The notes under the pieces: generated by a model
Told to the model about the DNA's origin: nothing
Database searches by the model: none
The model's input: only the letters and a program-made list of their open reading frames with translations
Assembly (NCBI GenBank): GCA_003456155.1
Contig: DMPC01000033.1
Coordinates: 9,030-14,258 of the forward strand
Source: Actinomycetota bacterium
Lineage (GTDB): Bacteria > Actinomycetota > Actinomycetes > S36-B12
DNA length: 5,229 nt
Reading direction: 5' to 3'
Made by a program: the position numbers and the translations under genes
Shown here: positions 1 through 5,229 of the stretch, piece after piece
Numbering within the stretch: position 1 is the stretch's first letter
Layout of the letters: every line of letters begins with the position of its first letter

Positions 1-501
1 GAGACGGAGGAGGACTTCGCGCAGACGATGCACGTGGTTCGGGAGGCTCGCTTCGCCGGTGCCTTCACGTTCCAGTACTCCAAGCGCCCGGGAACGCCTG
101 CTGCCACGATGCCCGATCAGGTGCCCAAGCAGGTGGTGCAGGAGCGCTACGACAGGCTGGTCGAGCTGGTCAACGAGATCGCCTGGGAGGAGAACCGAAG
201 GCAGCAGGGTCGTGTCCTGGACGTGCTCATCGCGGAGGGCGAGGGGCGCAAGGACGCCCGAACGGCTCGGCTGTCCGGACGCGCACCGGACAATCGGCTG
301 GTCCATGTCGCAGTGGATCCTGCTCATGGAGTCCCTCGACCGGGCGATCTGGTTACAGCTGAGGTGACCTATGCGGCGCCCCACCATCTGGTGGCCGATC
401 GTGTCGTTGCCGTGCGACGGACCCGTGCAGGCGATGCAGGCGAGGCTGCTCAAGGGGAGCCAGGGGGCGTCATGCTCGGGATGCCCGCGCGACGGTCCTG
501 A
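1..501 (+). CDS. miaB: tRNA-2-methylthio-N6-dimethylallyladenosine synthase MiaB, C-terminal part (5' end outside window)
   Basis: MiaB is a radical-SAM methylthiotransferase that converts i6A37 to ms2i6A37 in tRNAs, using two [4Fe-4S] clusters. The frame is open from base 1 and the visible 166 residues are only the C-terminal third, so the ATG at 28 is internal and is not the start. The visible part holds the family signature at the end of the radical-SAM domain (FTFQYSKRPGTPAATM, window residues 22-37), the linker helix with VVQERYDRLVELV, and a TRAM RNA-binding domain at about residues 66-137, including EGRKD and RLSGRAPDNRLVHV. A short tail follows (RRTRAGDAGEAA...LGMP). The cluster-binding cysteines lie upstream and cannot be checked. 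The gene ends one base before miaA, whose product makes the MiaB substrate, so the two are almost certainly co-transcribed and translationally coupled. Identity is very secure from the motifs; nothing looks broken. Confidence 0.96.
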   Translation, partial: ETEEDFAQTMHVVREARFAGAFTFQYSKRPGTPAATMPDQVPKQVVQERYDRLVELVNEIAWEENRRQQGRVLDVLIAEGEGRKDARTARLSGRAPDNRLVHVAVDPAHGVPRPGDLVTAEVTYAAPHHLVADRVVAVRRTRAGDAGEAAQGEPGGVMLGMPARRS

Positions 502-502
502 C

Positions 503-1414
503 ATGAGGACCCTCGCCATCGTCGGGCCAACCGCGTCGGGGAAGTCGGCCCTCGCCGTTGCTGTCGCCCTGCGCTGGGGCACGGCCGAGATCGTGAGTAC
601 GGACTCCATGCAGGTGTACCGAGGGATGGACATCGGCACAGCTACACCGTCGAAGGCTGAGCGGCAGGGGATTGTGCATCGCATGATCGACGTCTGGGAC
701 CCCGATCACGCGGTGTCCGTGGCCGAGTTCCAGGCTCTTGCCCGGCACGAGATCAACGAGGCTGCCGGCGGGGGCAGCCTGCCCATCGTCGTGGGTGGCA
801 GCGGACTCTACGTGTCGGCGGTACTCGACGACCTGCGCTTCCCTGGCACGGATCCACAGATCCGTGGGCATCTGGAGGCGGAGTTGCAGACCCTGGGGCC
901 AGAAGTGCTGCACCGAAGGCTCACGGAGGTCGACCCTGTCGCCGCAGCTGAGATTCTCCCCTCGAACGGTCGCCGCATCGTCCGAGCGTTGGAGGTGATC
1001 GAGCTGACCGGTCAGCCATTCGTGGCGAGGCTTCCGCAGCCGGTCGACCTCTTCGACACCCTGCGGGTCGGACTGGAGATACCGCGAGACGTCCTCGATG
1101 AGCGGATCGCCAGGCGCGTCGACGAGATGTGGGCTCAGGGCTTCGTACAGGAGGTGCGCACGCTCGCGGGGCTGGGACTTCGGTCCACTCCCACCGCATC
1201 GCGGGCACTCGGCTACCAGCAGGTGCTGGATTTCCTCTCAGGCGACCTCACCGAGTCGCAGGCCCGGGGGCAGACCGTGGAGGCCACGAGGAGGTTCGCC
1301 CGTCGACAGCAGCGCTGGTTCCGGCGCGACGATCGGATCCGCTGGTTGAACTATGACTACCCGAGTCTCGTCGATGACGTCGTCGCACTCGTGCGCTCGG
1401 CAGCCTCCACGTAG
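503..1414 (+). CDS. miaA: tRNA dimethylallyltransferase MiaA
   Basis: MiaA transfers the dimethylallyl group from DMAPP to N6 of A37 in tRNAs that read codons starting with U. The 303-residue product is full length for the family. Visible motifs are the P-loop GPTASGKS (residues 8-15); the DSMQVYRGMDIGTA segment (34-47), in which D34 matches the catalytic Asp; GGSGLY (98-103), where Ser stands at the position of the catalytic Thr of E. coli MiaA; NGRRIVRALEV (155-165); and the C-terminal RALGYQQ and ATRRFARRQQRWFRR stretches (234-240, 261-275). The ATG at 503 is chosen because it puts the P-loop at the usual distance from the N-terminus. The frame stays open upstream to an ATG at 371, but that extension lies inside miaB and resembles nothing. 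The junction with miaB is TGAcATG and no good Shine-Dalgarno is present, which suggests translational coupling. The last 58 bases overlap the convergent deacetylase gene. Confidence 0.97.
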   Translation: MRTLAIVGPTASGKSALAVAVALRWGTAEIVSTDSMQVYRGMDIGTATPSKAERQGIVHRMIDVWDPDHAVSVAEFQALARHEINEAAGGGSLPIVVGGSGLYVSAVLDDLRFPGTDPQIRGHLEAELQTLGPEVLHRRLTEVDPVAAAEILPSNGRRIVRALEVIELTGQPFVARLPQPVDLFDTLRVGLEIPRDVLDERIARRVDEMWAQGFVQEVRTLAGLGLRSTPTASRALGYQQVLDFLSGDLTESQARGQTVEATRRFARRQQRWFRRDDRIRWLNYDYPSLVDDVVALVRSAAST

Positions 1415-2148
1415 AACTCTGTTCCCAGCAGCATGGATCGGAGCGGTCGCGGGAGTCGGGTGAGCACGGCGAGAGTGCGCGTCGTTCCATCAGCGCTGGC
1501 CTGGGAGGCATGGGCACGCAGTGATGCGATCTTTCGGTCCATGACGGGCCGGACATCCACCCGATGCGTGATCAGGGACCGCGGCGTCCACGCTTGATCG
1601 AACTCCGTCGGATCGAAGGCGGGGGGCGCCAGACGCGACCGGGCGGCGAGCCGGGCTGCTCGGGCGATCGGCTCGCGTGGCAGGGTCGCCTCGAAGAGCC
1701 GCACCGGTCGCTCGACGATCCCGCGGGCGGTGCGCACAGCACGATGGACGTGGACGTGGTCCGGATGGCCGTAGCCTCCGGCTGCGTCATAGCCCACCAG
1801 GATGTCGGCGGCCTCGTCGGTGCAGACCTCGGCGATGCGCCGAGCTACCGTCTCGACGTCCTGATGGCAGAAACCTGTCGGTATCTCGCCGAGCAGGCCC
1901 GAATCCTGGTAGTCCAGGGTCACGATGCGGCTGACACCGAGGGCAGACGCGGACCGCTCGAGCTCGTTGCGTCGCACCCGACCGAGATCTCCCGCGTAGG
2001 TGGCTGACGCCAGGCCCGCCTCACCATTCGTGGCGACGATGAGGACTACCCGGTGACCCTCACTGGCCGCGCGTGCCATCGTGCCCGCAGTCAGGAGAGC
2101 CTCGTCGTCAGGGTGCGCATGAACGAAGACGAGGTTCCGCGGGGACAT
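1357..2148 (-). CDS. PIG-L/LmbE family zinc-dependent N-deacetylase (MshB-like)
   Basis: PIG-L enzymes remove N-acetyl from GlcNAc-type sugars attached to inositol, malate or similar aglycones. The 263-residue product has the N-terminal metal motif HAHPDDE (residues 10-16; H12 and D15 expected ligands, D14 expected base), the TNGE segment (40-43), an RRNELERSASALGV helix (59-72), YQDSG (80-84), and GGYGHPDHVHVH (124-135), with H131 as third ligand and H128 as likely catalytic His. KIASLRAHASQ (206-216) and TEFYVE near the end match the MshB/Mca pattern. The residue aligned with the Ser (MshB) or Lys (Mca) that I recall as separating those enzymes is Leu19, so neither name is given. There is no signal peptide or membrane helix, so it is probably cytosolic. 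The ATG at 2148 is used because the conserved strand begins right after it and a promoter-like sequence lies just upstream. A GTG at 2220 would overlap the divergent glycosyltransferase. The last residues (about 251-263) are not conserved and lie antisense to miaA. Confidence 0.9.
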   Translation of the reverse strand: MSPRNLVFVHAHPDDEALLTAGTMARAASEGHRVVLIVATNGEAGLASATYAGDLGRVRRNELERSASALGVSRIVTLDYQDSGLLGEIPTGFCHQDVETVARRIAEVCTDEAADILVGYDAAGGYGHPDHVHVHRAVRTARGIVERPVRLFEATLPREPIARAARLAARSRLAPPAFDPTEFDQAWTPRSLITHRVDVRPVMDRKIASLRAHASQASADGTTRTLAVLTRLPRPLRSMLLGTEFYVEAAERTSATTSSTRLG

Positions 2149-2154
2149 GCCGTC

Positions 2155-2184
2155 ATTGTGGCGCAGTGTCGCGGGCCACGTCAG
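2155..2184 (-). promoter_or_regulatory. putative leaderless promoter of the PIG-L deacetylase gene
   Basis: Read on the minus strand, CTGACG (2184-2179) resembles the -35 box TTGACA. After an 18-base spacer comes CACAAT (2160-2155), which resembles the -10 box TANNNT/TATAAT apart from its first base. Six bases then separate it from the ATG at 2148, so transcription would start at or next to the first base of the start codon. No Shine-Dalgarno sequence precedes the ATG, which agrees with a leaderless mRNA, a common form in actinobacteria. The boxes are read by eye and are not confirmed. Confidence 0.45.
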
Positions 2185-2190
2185 CGTGGC
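2175..2190. promoter_or_regulatory. perfect inverted repeat in the divergent promoter region, possible operator
   Basis: GCCACG-TCAG-CGTGGC is a perfect 6-base inverted repeat around a 4-base centre. It covers the proposed -35 box of the minus-strand deacetylase gene and ends two bases before the proposed -10 box of the plus-strand glycosyltransferase gene, so a dimeric protein bound here could control both. A 6-bp arm pair can arise by chance in GC-rich DNA, and no regulator gene is nearby in the window. The symmetry is seen directly; the operator role is inference. Confidence 0.35.
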
Positions 2191-2191
2191 G

Positions 2192-2197
2192 TACCGT
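2192..2197 (+). promoter_or_regulatory. putative -10 element of the glycosyltransferase gene
   Basis: TACCGT fits the actinobacterial -10 pattern TANNNT and lies eight bases before the GTG start at 2206, a spacing that would give a leaderless or nearly leaderless mRNA. No convincing -35 box is found 16-19 bases upstream; that space holds the inverted repeat at 2175-2190. The leader has no Shine-Dalgarno sequence. Confidence 0.4.
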
Positions 2198-2205
2198 CCT
2201 GAGTC

Positions 2206-3339
2206 GTGAGGATCGCCCACGTCAGTGACTGCTACGCCCCTCGAACGGGTGGCATCGAGTCCCAGGTCAGGGCTCTAGCCGTCCAGCAGCGCGATTCCGG
2301 CCGCGATGTGCGCGTGATCACGGCGACGGCTGGCGCTGATGGCCATCGGGTCATGCTTGATGACGTGGACGGTGTGGTCGTCCACCGGCTCGCTGCCGCG
2401 GTCCCCTTCGACCTGCCGATCCATCCCCGAACCCGTCGCGAGGTGGCTCAGGTCCTGCGTGATGATCCGGTCGACGTGGTGCACGTGCATGCGGGGGTCA
2501 TCTCCCCGTTCGCCTGGGGTGCCGTTCGAGCCGCGCGAGAGCTGGGCCTTCCGGTTCTCGTCACCGTGCACAGCGTCTGGGGACAGTTGGCGCGACCTGC
2601 CTTCGGGCTGAGCGATGCCGTGGCGCGTTGGCATGAGTGGGGGGTGACTCTGAGCGCCGTGAGCGACCTGGCCGCTGCTCGCGTGCAGGAGGCGGTGCCG
2701 CGAGCGGGAAGAGTGCTGGTCCTGCCGAACGGGATCGATCCGGATACGTGGTCGGTGGAGCCTCACGGAGCATCGCCGGATCTCCTGCGTGTTGCGACGG
2801 TCATGAGGCTGGCGCCGCGGAAGCGGACCCTGCCACTGCTGCGGATGATCGCGCTGGCCCGTCAGGGGCTCGCGGGAACTGCCGACGTCACGGCGACGAT
2901 CGTCGGCGACGGGCCGATGCGTGAGCGGGCGCGACGCTTCGCCGATCAGCATGGGCTCGGTTCCTCGGTGACCTTCACCGGCCGACTGGACCGTGACGGC
3001 GTTCGTGAGGTGCTGGCCTCCTCGGACGTGTACCTGCAGCCATCAGTGAAGGAGTCCTTCGGCCTGGCGGCACTGGAGGCGCGCACCTGCGGGCTTCCAG
3101 TCATCGTCCGCGCCCAGTCCGGGAGCACTCAGTTCATCCACGACGGCGTCGAGGGCCTGGTGGCGGCGGATGACGCCGGCATGGTCGGTGCACTGATCCG
3201 ACTCGGGTGGGATCGGCCACTGCTCGAGGCGATCACGCAGAGGAATCGTGCTCATCCGCCGCAGGAGTCGTGGCCCAGGGTTCTTCTGTCGGTGGATGAG
3301 GCCTATGAGCTGACGGCTGCGGCGGCCGCTGCTCGTTAG
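2206..3339 (+). CDS. GT-B fold glycosyltransferase, family 4 (GT4)
   Basis: This is a retaining glycosyltransferase that moves a sugar from a nucleotide donor to an unknown acceptor. The 377-residue product is of usual GT4 length. The N-terminal acceptor domain begins MRIAHVSDCYAPRTGGIESQ with the glycine loop at residues 15-16 and continues with DVVHVHAGVISPFAW (90-104) and TVHSVWG (120-126). The linker has the LPNGID signature (173-178). The C-terminal donor domain has R201 and K206 in RLAPRK, IVGDGPM (232-238), VTFTGRL (255-261) and the EX7E motif ESFGLAALE with E283 and E291, expected to hold the nucleotide sugar. The GGIES loop is nearer to PIG-A/PimA-like enzymes than to the GGMNVY of MshA as I recall it. 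No membrane segment is seen, so it is likely cytosolic or peripheral. The GTG at 2206 starts directly on the first beta strand. It is divergent from the deacetylase, with 57 bases between the starts. The C-terminus is alanine-rich. Confidence 0.92.
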   Translation: MRIAHVSDCYAPRTGGIESQVRALAVQQRDSGRDVRVITATAGADGHRVMLDDVDGVVVHRLAAAVPFDLPIHPRTRREVAQVLRDDPVDVVHVHAGVISPFAWGAVRAARELGLPVLVTVHSVWGQLARPAFGLSDAVARWHEWGVTLSAVSDLAAARVQEAVPRAGRVLVLPNGIDPDTWSVEPHGASPDLLRVATVMRLAPRKRTLPLLRMIALARQGLAGTADVTATIVGDGPMRERARRFADQHGLGSSVTFTGRLDRDGVREVLASSDVYLQPSVKESFGLAALEARTCGLPVIVRAQSGSTQFIHDGVEGLVAADDAGMVGALIRLGWDRPLLEAITQRNRAHPPQESWPRVLLSVDEAYELTAAAAAAR

Positions 3340-3342
3340 GCT
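3337..3342 (+). promoter_or_regulatory. putative -10 element of a leaderless dapF promoter, overlapping the upstream stop codon
   Basis: TAGGCT fits TANNNT and is followed by exactly six bases and then the GTG start of dapF, the classic geometry of an actinobacterial leaderless transcript. The first three bases are the TAG stop of the glycosyltransferase gene. A -35-like CTGACG lies at 3310-3315, but its 21-base spacer is too long to count for much. The alternative reading is that AGG at 3338-3340, eight bases before the start, acts as a weak Shine-Dalgarno during read-through from upstream. Confidence 0.45.
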
Positions 3343-3348
3343 GGTCCC

Positions 3349-4197
3349 GTGACGGGATTCACCGAGCTGCCCTTCGTGAAGGGCCACGGCACGGGGAACG
3401 ACTTCGTCCTCATCCCCGATGTCGAGGGCACGAGGTCGCTGACACCGAATCAGGTGGCGTGGCTCTGCGACCGTCATCGTGGCGTGGGGGGCGACGGCAT
3501 CCTTCGTGTCGTGCGGACACAGCACGTTCCCGAATTCGCTGACGTGGCAGGTCTGGCGGAGTTCTTCATGGACTACCGCAATGCCGATGGATCACTGGCG
3601 GAGATGTGCGGGAACGGGGCACGGGTCTTCGCCCGGTACCTGCACTCGACGGGGCTGGTCGAGGATGCGGAGGTCACGCTGGCCACCCGAGGCGGGCTGC
3701 GGACCACCATTCTGAATGCCGATGGCTCGATCAGCGTCGACATGGGCGGGGCCACATCGTCGCTCGAGGGTTCGTGCGTCAAGGTGGACGCCAGGTCGTG
3801 GCCCGCCGTGCCGGTGTTCGTGCCCAATCCCCATGCGGTGGCATTCGTCGACGATCTCGGTGACGCGGGGAGTCTGCTCCGCGCCCCGGGACTCTCGCCG
3901 GCCGGGGTCTTTCCCTCGGGTGCGAACGTGGAGTTCGTCGTCATTCGCGGACATCGTCACGTGGCCATGCGCGTCCACGAACGCGGTGTCGGAGAGACGC
4001 TCTCGTGTGGCACGGGAGCCTGCGCGGTCGCGTGGGCCGCCCGACGCCGACTGGAGCCGGAGTTTCGTGGGGAGACCACCTATCGGGTGGATGTCCCCGG
4101 TGGGACGGTCTCTGTGACGGAAACGGCGGCAGGATCCATGGTTCTGACCGGTCCGGCCGACCTCGTGGCACGCGGGACGGCGCTGCTGCCGGACTAG
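3349..4197 (+). CDS. dapF: diaminopimelate epimerase DapF
   Basis: DapF is a cytosolic, cofactor-independent racemase that turns LL- into meso-diaminopimelate, the precursor of lysine and of the peptidoglycan cross-link residue in many actinobacteria. The 282-residue product is full length. It shows KGHGTGNDFV near the N-terminus (residues 11-20), DRHRGVGGDG (41-50), the first catalytic cysteine C87 in EMCGNGARVFARYL, NPHAV (160-164), FPSGANVEFV (188-197), ERGVGETLSCGTGACA (211-226) with the second catalytic cysteine C220, and E216 before it. Both halves of the active site are therefore intact. A small oddity is VPNPH where most homologues I recall have a glycine before NPH. The GTG at 3349 is the only start that leaves the usual short N-terminus. 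It lies nine bases after the glycosyltransferase stop, so read-through from that gene is possible besides the proposed own promoter. The 74-base spacer to hflX shows no clear terminator. Confidence 0.97.
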   Translation: MTGFTELPFVKGHGTGNDFVLIPDVEGTRSLTPNQVAWLCDRHRGVGGDGILRVVRTQHVPEFADVAGLAEFFMDYRNADGSLAEMCGNGARVFARYLHSTGLVEDAEVTLATRGGLRTTILNADGSISVDMGGATSSLEGSCVKVDARSWPAVPVFVPNPHAVAFVDDLGDAGSLLRAPGLSPAGVFPSGANVEFVVIRGHRHVAMRVHERGVGETLSCGTGACAVAWAARRRLEPEFRGETTYRVDVPGGTVSVTETAAGSMVLTGPADLVARGTALLPD

Positions 4198-4257
4198 CGA
4201 GCTGGGCTCTCACCATACGCAGATGGGCGACTGGTCGGATGTGCTGGCGGGGCATGG

Positions 4258-4263
4258 CACAGT
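4258..4263 (+). promoter_or_regulatory. weak candidate -10 element upstream of hflX
   Basis: CACAGT lies eight bases before the ATG at 4272 and resembles the CACAAT proposed for the deacetylase gene. No -35 box is recognisable at the right distance. The rest of the 74-base dapF-hflX spacer (4198-4271) holds only a small GAGC-TGG-GCTC hairpin at 4199-4209 without a T-run, so hflX may simply be transcribed with dapF. Confidence 0.22.
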
Positions 4264-4271
4264 TGGGCTCG

Positions 4272-5229
4272 ATGGACACCTCAGACAGCGCGTGGGACGA
4301 CGACTCGGTGCCGAGCACCGGTGATCTGGAGCTCGAGGAGCGATCGGCGCTTCGGCGCATCGCGGGCCTGTCGACAGAGCTGGAGGACATCACCGAGGTC
4401 GAGTACCGCCAGGTGCGGCTCGAGCGCGTGGTGCTGGCGGGAGTCTGGACGGAGGGGACGGTCACTCAGGCTGAGCGGAGCATGCGTGAACTCGCGCTGC
4501 TCGCTGAGACAGCCGGCTCCGTCGTCCTCGAGGGAGTCATCCAGCGGCGTGACTCTCCGGATCCCGCGACCTATCTGGGCTCGGGCAAGGCGCAGGAACT
4601 GAGGGGCATCGTCGTGGACACCGGTGCCGACACCGTGATCTGCGATGGGGAACTGACACCCGGGCAGCTTCGCCAACTGGAGCAGGTGGTCAAGGTCAAG
4701 GTCGTGGACCGCACCTGGCTGATCCTCGACATCTTCGCGCAGCATGCTCGAAGTCGGGAGGGCAAGGCGCAGGTGAGTCTGGCGCAGATGCAGTACCTGC
4801 TGCCCCGCCTTCGAGGATGGGGCGAATCGTTGTCCCGTCAGGGTGGTGGCGCGGGTGGTGGTGGTTCTGGGGGTGGCGGAGTCGGCACCCGTGGGCCTGG
4901 AGAGACCAAGATCGAGACCGATCGTCGGCGTATCCGCGCTCAGATGACCAAGCTCCGGCGGCAGATCGCCGAGATGGCCAAGGCGCGCAGCACGCAGCGC
5001 GCGTCGCGTCATCGGTCCGGGACTCCGAGCGTGGCGATCGCCGGCTACACGAATGCGGGCAAGTCGAGCCTGCTCAACCGGATCACCGGGGCAGGCGTGC
5101 TGGTGGAGAACGCTTTGTTCGCCACCCTCGATCCCACGGTGCGCAAGACCCAGACTCCGGGTGGCCGCGAGTACACGATCTCCGACACGGTGGGGTTCGT
5201 CCGACACCTGCCGCACCAGCTGGTGGAGG
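4272..5229 (+). CDS. hflX: ribosome-associated GTPase HflX, N-terminal part (3' end outside window)
   Basis: HflX is a translational GTPase that binds the 50S subunit and splits stalled or idle 70S ribosomes under stress; in mycobacteria it is linked to macrolide-type antibiotic tolerance. The 319 visible residues include an acidic extension (1-45), the HflX N-terminal domain with RLERVVLAGV (49-58), YLGSGKAQEL (101-110), VVDRTWLILDIFAQHARSREGKAQVSLAQ (about 144-172) and YLLPRLRGWG (175-184), a glycine-rich loop (191-204), RGPGETKIETDRRRI (207-221) and a charged helix. The GTPase domain follows with G1 GYTNAGKS (258-265), the G2 region ATLDPT (284-289) and G3 DTVG (305-308). The G4 and G5 motifs and the C-terminus are beyond the window. 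The frame has no stop to the last base. In-frame ATGs at 4254 and 4239 are alternative starts; 4272 is preferred because it leaves an ordinary acidic N-terminus and the preceding codons look non-coding, but none has a good ribosome binding site. Confidence 0.95.
   Translation, partial: MDTSDSAWDDDSVPSTGDLELEERSALRRIAGLSTELEDITEVEYRQVRLERVVLAGVWTEGTVTQAERSMRELALLAETAGSVVLEGVIQRRDSPDPATYLGSGKAQELRGIVVDTGADTVICDGELTPGQLRQLEQVVKVKVVDRTWLILDIFAQHARSREGKAQVSLAQMQYLLPRLRGWGESLSRQGGGAGGGGSGGGGVGTRGPGETKIETDRRRIRAQMTKLRRQIAEMAKARSTQRASRHRSGTPSVAIAGYTNAGKSSLLNRITGAGVLVENALFATLDPTVRKTQTPGGREYTISDTVGFVRHLPHQLVE
4840..4883 (+). repeat. low-complexity GGT/GGC tract inside hflX (glycine-rich loop)
   Basis: A run of mostly GGT and GGN codons encodes the loop at residues 191-204 of HflX, nearly all glycine with single Ala, Ser and Val. 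It sits between the N-terminal domain and the RGPGETK element, where actinobacterial HflX proteins commonly have a flexible glycine-rich linker. The simple codon repeat could vary in length by slippage. Confidence 0.7.

Noticed and set aside
28..30. ATG at 28 as start of a separate small gene
   Set aside because: The frame is open from base 1 and the residues before and after it continue the MiaB sequence, so it is an internal methionine.
371..502. Upstream extension of miaA to the in-frame ATG at 371
   Set aside because: It lies inside the TRAM-domain coding part of miaB, encodes a non-family sequence, and would move the P-loop 44 residues away from its usual N-terminal place.
1384..1395. 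CGCAC-TC-GTGCG hairpin in the miaA/deacetylase overlap as a bidirectional terminator
   Set aside because: Five base pairs, no T-run on either side, and located inside both reading frames.
2149..2220. Longer deacetylase starting at GTG 2220 (minus strand)
   Set aside because: The extra 24 residues resemble no PIG-L N-terminus, run over the divergent glycosyltransferase start, and would occupy the proposed promoter.
1357..3339. Naming the pair mshB and mshA
   Set aside because: The family match is clear, but the glycine loop of the transferase and the discriminating position of the deacetylase do not match the mycothiol enzymes as I recall them, so the specific names are not supported.
3043..3525. 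Minus-strand open frame across the glycosyltransferase-dapF junction, and others opposite miaA and dapF
   Set aside because: No family motifs or ribosome binding sites, and they oppose well-supported genes.
4199..4209. GAGC-TGG-GCTC hairpin after dapF as a terminator
   Set aside because: Only four base pairs and no following T-run; too weak to support termination.
4281..5216. Long open frame of 311 codons on the minus strand opposite hflX
   Set aside because: It is the antisense shadow typical of high-GC DNA; its product shows no recognisable motif, while the plus strand carries clear HflX motifs throughout.

Overview
The window looks like chromosomal housekeeping DNA from a high-GC Gram-positive bacterium (Actinomycetota; order and genus not resolved). 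The reasons are the strong G/C bias at third codon positions, the GTG starts, the near absence of Shine-Dalgarno sequences, the actinobacterial style of the proteins (for example the glycine-rich loop of HflX), and the gene order miaB-miaA-(insert)-dapF-hflX. As I recall it, that order (with small insertions) is common in actinobacteria. These taxonomic statements are inference from recall; no search was run.

Layout. 1-501 (+) is the 3' end of miaB. 503-1414 (+) is miaA, one base after the miaB stop. 1357-2148 (-) is a zinc-dependent PIG-L/LmbE-type deacetylase of MshB-like appearance, whose 3' end overlaps that of miaA by 58 bp in convergent orientation. 2149-2205 is a compact divergent promoter region with a perfect 6+4+6 palindrome. 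2206-3339 (+) is a GT-B family 4 glycosyltransferase. 3349-4197 (+) is dapF, probably with its own leaderless promoter whose -10 includes the glycosyltransferase stop codon. 4198-4271 is a short spacer. 4272 to the window end (+) is the 5' part of hflX, cut in the GTPase domain.

How the genes relate. MiaA prenylates A37 of tRNAs reading UNN codons and MiaB then methylthiolates the same base, so the first two genes form one tRNA-modification unit. DapF makes meso-diaminopimelate for lysine and peptidoglycan. HflX is a ribosome-associated GTPase. The PIG-L/GT4 pair between miaA and dapF is the accessory part. A GT4 transferase with a PIG-L deacetylase recalls MshA/MshB (mycothiol), BshA/BshB (bacillithiol) and PIG-A/PIG-L (GPI anchor), where a sugar N-acetylhexosamine is added and then de-N-acetylated. 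The substrate here is unknown.

I see no tRNA, rRNA, CRISPR, insertion sequence, phage gene, clear rho-independent terminator or riboswitch. No stretch over 300 bases lacks a gene. The items most worth a second look are the divergent GT4/PIG-L pair with its palindromic control region, and the recurring leaderless-type starts.
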